Assembly: GCF_023898315.1 (NCBI RefSeq)
Contig: NC_064619.1
Span: 340,181,650 to 340,245,649 of the forward strand
Origin: Schistocerca nitens
Taxonomy: Eukaryota > Arthropoda > Insecta > Orthoptera > Acrididae
Length of the DNA stretch: 64,000 nucleotides
Direction: 5' to 3'
A model generated the notes under the pieces. It saw only the letters and a program-made list of their open reading frames with translations, did not search any database and was not told the origin of the DNA. The translations under genes were made by a program, and so were the position numbers. Below, one piece after another: positions 35,000 to 45,124 of the stretch (its first letter is position 1; every line of letters starts with the position of its first letter).

Positions 35000-35974
35000 C
35001 TACTGATTACAAGAGAGCTCTAAGATATGAATCCATATCACATATAAGGTATAGATGTATTCAGGGCCTGAAAAAGTTCTAGGGGAGTGAGTAGGTGTGG
35101 GATTATAAAGAGATGAAAGCAGAACATGTACACCTATATCACACATTGCACACGAGCTGGCCACAGTTCTTAAACAGCTGAAGATGCTTATGGCCACTGT
35201 CAGCCGTCTGCAGGCTGCTGCCCCATGGTGTGGCAGCAGCAGAGAATATGGCACATCACATGGAATACGTCAGGTGTCGCTTGCTATTCCTGTGGGCTCT
35301 GCAGTCAGTGCACCTTCCAGCGTACCGGCGCAAGGGATCTGTGCTCACTGCAGACTGAGTGGCGGTTTGCTACGCGCTCATGTCTCTTGAGTCGGAGAGT
35401 CAATGTGGAGGCTAGCTGTCTCACCTCGCCCCCTATTTCTAGGAGTGGACAGGTGGCTGCTCCTTCAGTTGGGTCTGAGTGAGCACACAAGTACAAGAGG
35501 GGGAGGGGGGGGGGAAGGGTTTATAAGTTATCAGAAGCTCCAATGTAAGGTACATTATGAAGCCCCTTAGGGAAATAGCACTGATGGTCAGAAAGCATTC
35601 CAATGTGCACTTGATATGTCTGCCAGAGGAGGTGGGCCCTCATCCAAGACATAGAGCATGCTGTGTGCAGTAGACAACAAGCTGTTGCTCATGTTGACAT
35701 CAATGACACTTGTAGCTTGGCTTCTGAGGCCATCCTCAGTTCCTACATCTGGCTGGCGAGCATGGGGAAGATAGTTGGCCTCACTCATGGACTGCAAGTA
35801 GAGTTCACAATTTGCAGCATCATACCCGGAGTCGAGCAGGGTCCTTTGGTTTGGAGCTGAATGGAGAATGAAGCAGAGGTTCCCATGATTCTGTGACAGT
35901 GATGGCTGCAGATTTATGGACTTGTGTTATGGGGTGTGGAGTTGCAGGACTCTCCTTGATAGGTCAGGGACGTA

Positions 35975-36538
35975 CAGGGCTATTACAAATGATTGAAGCG
36001 ATTTCATAAATTCACTGTAGCTCCATTCATTGACATATGGTCACGACACACTACAGATACGTAGAAAAACTCATAAAGTTTTGTTCGTCTGAAGCCGCAC
36101 TTGAGGTTTCTGCCGCCAGAGCGCTCGAGAGCGCAGTGAGACAAAATGGCGACAGGAGCCGAGAAAGCGTATGTCGTGCTTGAAATGCACTCACATCAGT
36201 CAGTCATAACAGTGCAACGACACTTCAGGACAAAGTTCAACAAAGATCCACCAACTGCTAACTCCATTCGGCGATGGTATGCGCAGTTTAAAGCTTCTGG
36301 ATGCCTCTGTAAGGGGAAATCAATGGGTCGGCCTGCAGTGAGCGCCGAGTGTGGGAGGAACTTGATTATCGGCTTGATGTCTGCCGAATCACTAAAGGGG
36401 CACATATCGAACATTTGTGAATGCCTAAAAAAAACTTTTTGAGTTTTTGTATGTGTGTGCCAAGCATTGTGAAAATATCTCAAATAATAAAGTTATTGTA
36501 GAGCTGTGAAATCGCTTCAATCATTTGTAATAACCCTG
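35975..36538 (+). mobile_element. Deleted Tc1/mariner-superfamily element (564 bp)
   Basis: TA (35973-35974 and 36539-36540) flanks inverted ends CAGGGCTATTACAAATGATT and its near-perfect complement at the right (about 33 bp). Inside, an ATG at 36146 opens 98 codons. Residues 1-66 are the N-terminal DNA-binding region typical of this superfamily (RHFRTKFNKDPPTANSIRRW), after which the frame jumps to unrelated or C-terminal sequence. The DDE domain is absent. It is an internally deleted, non-autonomous element. Removing it rejoins the LINE sequence cleanly at TA. Confidence 0.9.
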
Positions 36539-37109
36539 TACTATACAAATGCAGCAGCTGCTTGGGTTGCAGAGTACTTGTGGACAGCACGTGGTTTTTT
36601 TTTAAGCTAGGTGGTAGAGTGAGGTCTTGTGATGAATGCTTGCCAGTCGATACGCAGAGAACGAAATCAGTTTCTGTACAAAGTACACACACTTCGACTG
36701 TCACAATTTTAACAGTAAACTGTTGAGGTATTCATAACAAAGTTCCTGTACTTACTGCCCTCCAGGAGAGCTGTCGCACTCAAATTACCCTCAGAACTGA
36801 AAGCTGGCTGAAATTTGAAGTAGGAATCTCAGAAATATTTAGCAAGGCATGGAACATTTATCAAAGAGACAGATTTAGATGCCACAAGAGAAAGTGTGTT
36901 CAGTGTTGTTGACAAAAATTTTGTGTCTATCGAAGTCAAAATTGAGTCTGCCTGTGAAGTTATCTGGACACTGGTTGCAGGCCTAAGTGAACTCAAGTTA
37001 ATTATTGAATTTTTTTACTGGGCAACTGGTTCTGTCATAACAGTTTTAGAGTAATCCACAGGAAGTCTATGCTCAGTAGCATGAAAATACCCACACCATG
37101 CAATATTAA

Positions 37110-37290
37110 ATGAACAGACCACCATTTGACTGTATTATTGTTTATTTAATTAAGACCCAGGTTCAAGCCTTTTATGCCATTTTCAATTAATTGAGTTTAT
37201 GTCATTAACATATATTGCAGGCCATCAAAATGATGAAATCTAGGCCGTAATTAAATAAACAACAATACAGTCAAACAGTGGTGTGTTCAT
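37110..37290. mobile_element. 181-bp miniature inverted-repeat element flanked by TTAA
   Basis: TTAA at 37106-37109 and 37291-37294 brackets inverted ends of about 42 bp (left ATGAACAGACCACCATTTGA; right the complement of ATGAACACACCACTGTTTGA). There is no coding capacity. TTAA target duplication is typical of piggyBac-type elements, but the terminal bases do not start with the usual CC(C/T) motif, so the superfamily is open. The LINE sequence just outside is itself duplicated (37071-37108 and 37314-37350). Confidence 0.8.
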
Positions 37291-39734
37291 TTAAAAATTA
37301 TTTTATGACTGTTGCTCAGTAACATCAAAAATTGTTTCATGCAGTATTAGTTGGAGGTGGTTTTAATCTACTGAGTACAGACTGGGACATCTAAGGATTC
37401 ACTAGAGATGGTAAGGCCAGGTAGACTTGTGAAGTAATTTTTAACACATTTTCCAAAAACTGCCTTGAACAACTAGTTAGACAACCCACATCTAATGGAT
37501 ATATTTTAGACCCTTCAGTTACAAACAGATCTGATCTTATCAACAGTGCCAGTATAGAGACAGACATACTGATCATGATGCCATCATGGTGATGACAGTT
37601 ATTAAAGATAATAAATCCATCTATAAGGCTAGGACAGTATTTATCCTAGATAAGCAGCCGTTAGCATCCCATTAAGATGCTGAATGAGCATCATTTAGTT
37701 CCAATATAATGGACCTAGAGGAATCATGGGCAAAGCTAAAACTGAATGTAAACTGTGCTCAGGAGAAATATGTGCAAAGTAAGTGGACTGAGGATGGAAA
37801 GGATTCTCCGCAGTTTAATAATCAAATTTGGAAAACGCTGAGGAAACAGAGATTGTTGCACTCTTGGTTCACACAAGAACGTGCAAATGTTGCCAGAAAA
37901 AAAGTAGGAGAAATTCTTGCGTATGTAATACAATCAATGTGTGAAGCATAAAACTTCCACAGTCATACCTTAGCAAAATATCTTGCCAACAACCACAGAA
38001 AATTCAGGTCATATTTAAAATCACCAAGTGAGTTGAAGGCATCTATCCAGTCACTTGTCGATCAGTCTGGGGTGGCAACAGAAGATAGCAGAAGAAAAGC
38101 TGAAATTTTAAATTTCACGTTTAAGAAATCATTCACGCAAGTACAAATGTACCAATATTTGGCTGTCACACAGATTCCTGCAAGGAGGACATAGAAATAG
38201 GTATCTGTGACATACAGAAGCAACTGAAAGAATTGAAAACAAAAAAACAAAAAAGTTGCCAGGTCCAGATGGAATCCCAAGTGACTGGAAAAAAGCGCAG
38301 ATGATTACTGTGTATAAGAAAGGTAAAAGAACAGATCTGCACAATTAAGGACCAATATCTTTGACATCAGTTTGCTGCAAAATTCTTGAACACATTCTGA
38401 GTTTCATTATAACAAATTTGATTGATACAGAAGAGATTCTGTCTACAAATCAGCACAGATTAAGAAAGCATTGCTTGTGCAAAGTTCAGCTTGTCCTTTT
38501 ATCATGTGATATCCTGCAAATCATGGATTGACGGCAGCAGGTAGATTCCATAATATTAGATTTCCAGAAGGCGTTTGACATGGTAGCCCACTGTAGACTG
38601 TTGACAAAGGTCTGAGCATCTGGTTTGGTTTCCCAGATATGCGACTTTGTAAGTAATAGAACCCAGTATGTTGTTCTCGACGGCGAATGTTGATCAGAGA
38701 CAAGGATATTGTCAACAGTGCCCCAGAGAATTGTGATAAGCTTCTCTAATTTTCTATATACATAAATGCGTAAATGATCTGACAGACAGGGTGAACAGCA
38801 ATTTACAGCTCTTTGCTAATGATGACATGATGTATAGGAAGGTGTCACTGTTGTGTGACTGCAGGAGTATACAAAATGACTTAGGCAGTATCTCTAGTTG
38901 GTGTGATGAACTACAGCTTGCTCTAAATGTAGAAAAATGTAAGTTAATGTGGATGAGTAGGAAAAACAATCCTGTAATATTTGAATACAGCATTAGCAGG
39001 GCACTGCTCGTCACAGTCACATTCATTAAATATCCAGGTGTAATGCTGCAAAGCGGTATTAAATGGAACGAGAATGCCACGTTGGTAGTAGGGAAGGTGA
39101 ATGCTTTCAATGGAGGAATTTTCAAAACGTGTACCTTATCTATATAGAATATGGCATACAGAATGCAAGTGAGACCCATTCTTGAGTACTGTTTGAGTGT
39201 TTGGGATCCTCAACTGCTCAGATTCAAGGAAGACATTGAAGCAATTCAGAGGCAGGTTGCTAGATTTGTTACCAATATATTCGATGAGTATGTCAATATT
39301 ACAGAGATGCTTCGTGTACTCAAATGGGAATCTCTGGAGGGATGATGACACACTTTCATGAAGCACTGTTGTGGAAATGTAGAGAACCAGCATTTGAGGC
39401 AGAATGCAGAACTATTCCACTGCCATCACCATACATTTCACATTGAGGACCACAAAAATAAAATCTGAGAAATTACAGTTTGTACCAAGGCACTTAGAAA
39501 GTAATTTTTCCCTCACTCTGTGAGTGGAACAGAAAAGGAAATGATTAGTAGTGACATGACATACCCTCCACTACGCACTGTATGGTAGCTTGTGGAGTAT
39601 ATATGTACGTGTAGATGCAGAATGCAATGGTTACATTCAACGTTATTACCCTTAGTAAGTTCTACAACTATGCTAGCGCCTTTGCTACTTTCATGGGGAT
39701 TTTGGAACTCAATTTCTGGAATACATCTATATAC

Positions 39735-40250
39735 ACACTCTGCAACCCACAGCACAGGGTACTTAGCATGTACCAAACAATAGGTTCTCTTCCCATTTCA
39801 CTTGCCTATGGAGGGTTCAAAGGGTGTGTGCTTAATACCTCTGAACAAATTATAATCAGTCTAATTAATCTTGTCTTCATGGTCCATATAGGACTGATAC
39901 ATATGGGACTCAAGTATATATGTATATCCATCATATAATACTGATTCTGGACATTTAGTAGGTACATTTTCGCAGAATAATTGATGTCTGTCAACAAGTG
40001 TCTCCTGTTTCAGGATATTTAGTACTTCCAGGAACACTCCCAGATTTCAAACACATCTGTGACCATTCATGCTGCCCTTATCTGTGTATGTTCAATATCC
40101 TCTGTTCATCCTATCTGGTATGGGTCCACATGTATGAGAAATTTTCTAGGATGAATCATACAGATGTTTTGAAAGCAGTCTCATTTGCAGACAGTTTGAA
40201 TTTTCCTAGGATCCTTCAAATGAACTGAAATCTGGCACCTGCGTTGCCTG
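39735..40250 (-). mobile_element. Diverged CR1-type LINE 3' region
   Basis: Read on the minus strand, it resembles the last part of the CR1-type ORF and 3' end in reverse order: CTCTGCAACCCACAGCACAG near 39739 parallels the 3' terminal repeat region, and the part near 39860-39910 parallels the KDHKNKRREIW segment. It is highly diverged and the call is tentative. Confidence 0.4.
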
Positions 40251-40261
40251 TGCCTGCCTGT

Positions 40262-40735
40262 ATGTTTTATTTTATTTATTTACACATCAAATTCCATAGG
40301 ACCAAATTGAGGAGAAATCTCCAAGGTCATGGAACATGTCAGTACATGAAATTACAACATAAAAGTAATAACAGATAAAAATAAAATGTTTATGAACCCA
40401 AAAAAGACAGGTCATAAGTTAAAGTAAATGTAGTCAACAATACAACAAGAATCAGCTTAATTTTCCAAGGAACTCCTTGACAGAACAGAAGGAGTGACTC
40501 ATGAAGAAACTCTTCAATTTTGATTTGAAAGTCCTTGGATTACTGTTAAGATTTTTGAATTCTAGTGGTGGCTTATTGAAAATGGGTGCAGCAGTATAAT
40601 ACACACCTTTCTGCACAAGAGTTAAGGAAGTGCGATCCAAATGCAGGTTTCATTTCTGCTGAGTATCAACTGAGGGAAAGCTGCTTATTCTTGGGAATAA
40701 GCTAATATTGTTAACAAGAAATGACAGTACGGAAT
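40262..40735 (-). mobile_element. Jockey/I-like LINE 3' end
   Basis: Minus-strand ORF end 40452-40640 (LTLVQKGVYYTAAPIFNKPP) matches the C terminus of the LINE at 45.3 kb (LTFAQKGVNYAATKIFGHLL). It is followed by a 3' untranslated stretch containing GACATGTTCCATGACCTTGG (about 40321-40341) and a TTTA-type tail at about 40262-40282. Confidence 0.75.
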
Positions 40736-40736
40736 A

Positions 40737-41400
40737 TATATATATATATATACCAAACAAAAGCGCTGGCAGGTCGATAGACACACAAACAAACACAAAT
40801 ATACACACAAAATTCAAGCTTTCGCAACAAACTGTTGCCTCATCAGGAAAGAGGGAAGGAGAGGGAAAGACGAAAGGATGTGGGTTTTAAGGGAGAGGGT
40901 AAGGAGTCATTCCAATCCCGGGAGCGGAAAGACTTACCTTAGGGGGAAAAAAGGACAGGTATACACTCGCACACACACACATATCCATCCACACATACAG
41001 ACACAAGCAGACATATTTAAAGACAAAGAGTTTGGGCAGAGATGTCAGTCGAGGTGGAAGAGTAGAGGCAAAGAAGTTGTTGAAAGACAGGTGAGGTATG
41101 AGTGGCGGCAACTTGAAATTAGCGGAGATTGAGGCCTGGCGGATAACGAGAAGAGAGGATATACTGAAGGGCAAGTTCCCATCTCCGGAGTTCGGATAGG
41201 TTGGTGTTGGTGGGAAGTATCCAGATAACCCGGACGGTGTAACACTGTGCCAAGATGTGCTGGCTGTGCACCAAGGCATGTTTAGCCACTGGGTGATCCT
41301 CATTACCAACAAACACTGTCTGCCTGTGTCCATTCATGCGAATGGACAGTTTGTTGCTGGTCATTCCCACATAGAATGCGTCACAGTGTAGGCAGGTCAA
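40737..41400 (-). mobile_element. Penelope-like element, left (minus) arm of a head-to-head palindrome
   Basis: The minus strand encodes the complete GIY-YIG end of a Penelope protein (41119-41400: LTCLHCDAFYVGMTSNKLSI, MNGHRQTV, LSELRRWELALQYIL) and then the 3' untranslated region with a hammerhead-like motif (40820-40846). The encoded protein is identical to the right arm over this stretch. It ends in (AT)n at about 40737-40753. RT is absent, and the junction with the right arm falls near 41400. Confidence 0.85.
40820..40846 (-). ncRNA. Hammerhead-ribozyme-like motif
   Basis: Minus strand CTGATGA, G, stem GCAAC/GTTGC with a 5-nt loop, then GAAA. Same form as the plus-strand copies at 42780, 43106 and 43294. 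Confidence 0.45.
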
Positions 41401-41410
41401 GGTCTGCCAA

Positions 41411-42505
41411 CCCAAAGTTTGGTACAGATTTATTGATGACATCTTCATGATCTGGACTCACAGTGAAGAAGAACTCCAGAATTTCCTCTCCAACCTCAAC
41501 TCCTTTGGTTCCATCAAATTCACCTGGTCCTACTCCAAATCCCATGCCACTTTCCTTGACGTTGACCTCCACCTGTCCAATGGCCACCTTCACACATCCG
41601 TCCACATCAAACCCACCAACAAGCAACAGTACCTCCATTATGACAGCTGCCACCCATTCCACATCAAACGGTCCCTTCCCTACAGCCTAGGTCTTCGTGG
41701 CAAACGAATCTGCTCCAGTCCGGAATCCCTGAAACATTACACCAACAACCTAACAACAGCTTTCGCATCCCGCAACTACCCTCCCGGCCTGGTACAGAAG
41801 CAAATAACCAGAGCCACTTCCTCATCCCCTCAAACCCAGAATCCCCCACAGAAGAACCACAAAAGTGCCCCACTTGTGACGGGATACTTTCCGGGACTGG
41901 ACCAGACTCTGAATGTGGCTCTCCAGCAGGGATACGACTTCCTCAAATCCTGCCCTGAAATGAGATCCATCCTTCATGAAATCCTCCCCACTCCGCCAAG
42001 AGTGTCTTTCCGCCGTCCACCTAACCTTCGTAACCTGTTAGTTCATCCCTATGAAATCCCCAAACCACCTTCCCTACCCTCTGGCTCCTATCCTTGTAAC
42101 CGCCCCCGGTGCAAAACCTGTCCCATGCACCCTCCCACCACCACCTACTCCAGTCCTGTAACCCGGAAGGTGTACACGATCAAAGGCAGAGCCACGTGTG
42201 AAAGCACCCACGTGATTTACCAACTGACCTGCCTACACTGTGACGCATTCTATGTGGGAATGACCAGCAACAAACTGTCCATTCGCATGAATGGACACAG
42301 GCAGACAGTGTTTGTTGGTAATGAGGATCACCCAGTGGCTAAACATGCCTTGGTGCACAGCCAGCACATCTTGGCACAGTGTTACACCGTCCGGGTTATC
42401 TGGATACTTCCCACCAACACCAACCTATCCGAACTCCGGAGATGGGAACTTGCCCTTCAGTATATCCTCTCTTCTCGTTATCCGCCAGGCCTCAATCTCC
42501 GCTAA
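41411..42505 (+). pseudogene. Penelope-type reverse transcriptase/GIY-YIG endonuclease, 5'-truncated but open
   Basis: An open frame of more than 350 codons with no stop until 42505. It begins at the palindrome junction, just ahead of WYRFIDDIFMIW (RT catalytic IDD, about 41429-41458). Numbering from the ATG at 41447: FLDVDLHL (37-44), YLHYDSCHPFHIKRSLPYSL (62-81, diagnostic of Penelope RTs), a CNRPRCKTC cysteine cluster (217-225) of the linker zinc finger, then the GIY-YIG domain with IYQLTC (257-262), FYVG (268-271), R280 and NGHR, and ELALQYI with the likely metal-binding Glu at 334. In intact elements the protein nicks target DNA and primes cDNA synthesis. Lacking fingers and N terminus, this one cannot work alone. 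Confidence 0.85.
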
Positions 42506-42779
42506 TTTCAAGTTGCCGCCACTCATACCTCACCTGTCTTTCAACAACTTCTTTGCCTCTACTCTTCCACCTCGACTGACATCTCTGCCCAAACTCTTTG
42601 TCTTTAAATATGTCTGCTTGTGTCTGTATGTGTGGATGGATATGTGTGTGTGTGTGCGAGTGTATACCTGTCCTTTTTTCCCCCTAAGGTAAGTCTTTCC
42701 GCTCCCGGGATTGGAATGACTCCTTACCCTCTCCCTTAAAACCCACATCCTTTCGTCTTTCCCTCTCCTTCCCTCTTTC

Positions 42780-42806
42780 CTGATGAGGCAACAGTTTGTT
42801 GCGAAA
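42780..42806 (+). ncRNA. Hammerhead-ribozyme-like motif
   Basis: CTGATGA, G, stem GCAAC/GTTGC, GAAA, placed about 280 bp after the stop codon of the Penelope ORF. A further GAAAGC/GCTTTTG-type pairing with the terminal AGCGCTTTTG (about 42859) could form a third helix. Confidence 0.45.
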
Positions 42807-43105
42807 GCTTGAATTTTGTGTGTATATTTGTGTTTGTTTGTGTGTCTATCGACCTGCCAGCGCTTTTGTTTGGTAAGTCTCATCATCTTTCTTTTTAGAT
42901 ATATTGTTTCCACGTGGAATGTTTCCCTCTGTTATATATATATATATATATATATGTGCGGATGGATGTGTGTGTGTGTGTGCGAGTGTATACCTGTCCT
43001 TTTTTTCCCCTAAGGTAAGTCTTTCCGCTCCCAGGATTGGAATGACTCCTTACCCTCTCCCTTAAAACCCACATCCTTTCGTCTTTCCCTCTCCTTCCCT
43101 CTTTC

Positions 43106-43132
43106 CTGATGAGGCAACAGTTTGTTGCGAAA
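43106..43132 (+). ncRNA. Hammerhead-ribozyme-like motif
   Basis: CTGATGA, G, stem GCAAC/GTTGC, GAAA in the first tandem 3' end. Confidence 0.4.
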
Positions 43133-43293
43133 GCTTGAATTTTGTGTGTATGTTTGTGTTTGTTTGTGTGTCTGTCGACCTGCCAGCACTTTCATTTGGT
43201 AAGTCACATCATCCGCTCCCGGGATGGGAATGACTCCTTACCCTCTCCCTTAAAACCCACATCCTTTCGTCTTTCCCTCTCCTTCCCTCTTTC

Positions 43294-43320
43294 CTGATGA
43301 GGCAACAGTTTGTTGCGAAA
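43294..43320 (+). ncRNA. Hammerhead-ribozyme-like motif
   Basis: CTGATGA, G, stem GCAAC/GTTGC, GAAA in the second tandem 3' end. The 7-bp complement CGAAAGC / GCTTTCG brackets the 3' part. Confidence 0.4.
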
Positions 43321-43438
43321 GCTTGAATTCTGTGTGTATGTTTGTGTTTGTTTGTGTCTGTCGACCTGCCAGCGCTTTCGTTTGGTAAGTCACATCATCT
43401 TTGTTTTTAGATATATTTTTCCCACGTGGAATGTTTCC

Positions 43439-43439
<1 letters not shown>

Positions 43440-43482
<43 letters not shown>
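43440..43482. repeat. (GA)n microsatellite
   Basis: GA repeat of about 21 units at the junction between the Penelope-like 3' ends and a minus-strand LINE fragment. Confidence 0.9.
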
Positions 43483-43484
<2 letters not shown>

Positions 43485-43485
<1 letters not shown>

Positions 43486-43906
43486 GCCAATGTCAAAATA
43501 CCCAGACTCGAGAACAGAGGCTGACAAGAGGTTCGTGAACTTACACCACTTATTGCCCGAACCGCCCATTTCTGAGCCAAAAATATCCTTTCAGAATTGG
43601 AAGAGTTACCCCAAAATATAATACCATATGACATAAGCAAATGAAAATAAGCAATGTAGACTAATTTTCGTGTCGAATGATCACTCACTTCAGATACCGT
43701 TTGAATAGTAAAAACGGTAACATTAAGGCTTTGAACAAGATCCTGAACATGGGCTTTCCACGCAGCTTACTATCTATCTGAACACCTAGAAATTTGAACT
43801 GTTCAGTTTCACTAATCATATGCCCATTCTGTGAAATTAAACCATAAGGTTTTGTTGAATTGTGTGTTAGAAACTGTAATAACTGAGTCTTACTGTGATT
43901 TAGCAT
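43485..43906 (-). mobile_element. Jockey/I-like LINE fragment (RT C-terminal part)
   Basis: Minus strand pieces 43685-43906 (FKFLGVQIDSKLRGKP) and 43483-43688 (AYFHLLMSYGIIFWGNSSNS, FLAQKWAVRAISGV) are consecutive parts of the same LINE type as 45.3-46.6 kb. A frameshift lies between them. It is truncated at the GA repeat. Confidence 0.75.
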
Positions 43907-43919
43907 TAGTTTATTTTCT

Positions 43920-44560
43920 ACAATGGATTTATGTCATGAACTGCACTATTTGAAACTGAGCCAACGTTGCAATCCATTTCCTGTTCATAAAAATTGTTAC
44001 ATCCATGTACTTGTCTGAGTTGTTCTGATTCCAACTGAGACTCACTGATATGTAGTAAAAGTGTAGCATGTTTCTATGGTTTGTGAAGTGCACTGCTTTA
44101 CATTTAAGTACATTCAAAGTAAGTTGCCAATCTTTTCACAAGTTTGGAATTTTATCATGACATGCCAGGATGGTTGTGCAGTGTTTTCAGACAGTACTTT
44201 ATTATAGGTAACTTCATAATCTGCAAACATTGTAGGTTACTACACATAATGTCTGTCAGGTTGTGCAGCAAAGTTCTCAATACACTTGCCTGGGATAGGC
44301 ACGATTCCTCCTGTCAATGACTCTACATTCACATTAGCATGCTGTGTTCTCCCCTCCAAGACATCCTTAATCCAGTCAAAAGTTTTTTGGTTTGCCATAT
44401 TATAGTTATTTTATTAACAAATTTTAGTGTTGTACTGACTCAAATGCTTTCCTGAAGTCTAGAAATACTACATCCATCTGCTCACTTTGATCCTTGGCTT
44501 TCATGAGCACTATTTATGGCATAAGGAGATCATTATGTTCGAACTCAGAACCTGCAACAG
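43920..44560 (-). mobile_element. Second, different LINE RT fragment
   Basis: The minus strand shows FDWIKDVLEGRTQHANVNVE (near 44330-44390), a segment preceding the SGVPQGS position of LINE RTs, and later NVLKCKAVHFTNHRNMLHFYY (44050-44115). The MSWNQNNSDKYMDVTIFMN remnant corresponds to the FKYLGVTIS block. Its sequence differs from the adjacent jockey-like fragment. Confidence 0.6.
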
Positions 44561-44759
44561 GTAGACATAAATGAAATTGGACTGTAGTTTTGGGGATCAC
44601 GCCTGCAGCAGAAAGTCACTGGCTTCAGTGTTCATGCTTCGCTTTCCTATCCTGTATGTCTGCTGCCTTCCTCCAAGCCATCAGCTATTCTTCACCAACC
44701 GCTCCTCCTGCTTCCTGACTCTTCCTCCCTCTAACCGTGCCACTTGATAAAACATCTCA

Positions 44760-44985
44760 CGGCAGTCATCTGTACGAAGCAGCTTTTATCTGGTCATTTT
44801 CTGGTAAATTGGAACGAATGTAATGTAACTGAAAGACACCAATTATCCTATGAAAGCCTATTTAAAAAGTTTCAAGAGCCAGCATTAAGTGAGGAATCAA
44901 GGAACATACTGCAACCTCTATGTACCACTCTCACAAACGACCGCGACGACAAGTTTAGATAAATTACAGCATATGCAGTGTACAT
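44760..44985 (+). mobile_element. CR1-type LINE 3' fragment
   Basis: Contains QLSYESLFKKFQEPALSEES followed by RNILQP and NDRDDKF, the same C-terminal block as at 33.7 kb (FESLFSKF) and 12.36 kb (RESLLRKFREPAFETD). Short and 5' truncated. Confidence 0.65.
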
Positions 44986-45124
44986 TGCAAAATTAGTCTC
45001 TCTTGATATTCACAGCCCGTTCTCAAGTATTCTTATGAAAGACTGCACAGATACTGAATCCCACATATTGTGTTTAAATGACATGAATTCAGAAAAACAG
45101 CTGAGCATAACCAATACATACTTA

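Larger units (their letters stand above)
35000..39612 (+). mobile_element. Long CR1-type LINE copy (ORF1, endonuclease, RT, 3' end), decayed
   Basis: The parts are in expected LINE order. An ORF1-like region (35000-35945) includes GLTHGLQVEFTICSIIPGVE, possibly from an esterase-type ORF1. Endonuclease pieces follow at about 36755-36890 (NKVPVLTAL, then a YQRDR-like segment) and 37340-37620 (VGGGFNLLSTDWD, the GDFN motif; SNGYILDPSVTNRSDL). The linker and RT run 37709-38830 (NKLPGPDGIP-like near 38258, DFQKAFDMV near 38560, FANDDMMYR where FADD is expected). The C-terminal region spans 38867-39345, and the 3' end ATATATGTACGTGTAGATGC is near 39600. Two small DNA transposons (35975-36538 and 37110-37290) are nested in it. 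Many stops; inactive. Confidence 0.8.
41401..42930 (+). mobile_element. Penelope-like element, right (plus) arm, RT palm to 3' end
   Basis: This arm starts inside the reverse transcriptase just before the catalytic motif and runs through the endonuclease and 3' untranslated region to an (AT)n stretch near 42933-42954. With the minus arm it forms a head-to-head structure whose 3' ends face outward. The 5' part of the RT is missing. Confidence 0.85.
42955..43440 (+). repeat. Two extra tandem Penelope-like 3' ends
   Basis: After the complete right arm, its 3' terminal segment is repeated twice in direct orientation (about 42955-43209 and 43210-43440). Each copy contains CTTTCGTCTTTCCCTCTCCT, the CTGATGA...GAAA motif and the end TTTGGTAAGTCACATCATC. 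The copies differ by small changes and by where they begin, so they look like successive truncated insertions or a partial-tandem product rather than a simple satellite. Confidence 0.8.

Noticed and set aside
42291-42692. 133-aa ORF identical to a minus-strand ORF at 40887-41333
   Set aside because: An alternative frame over the Penelope endonuclease and 3' region; identity simply reflects the inverted repeat.
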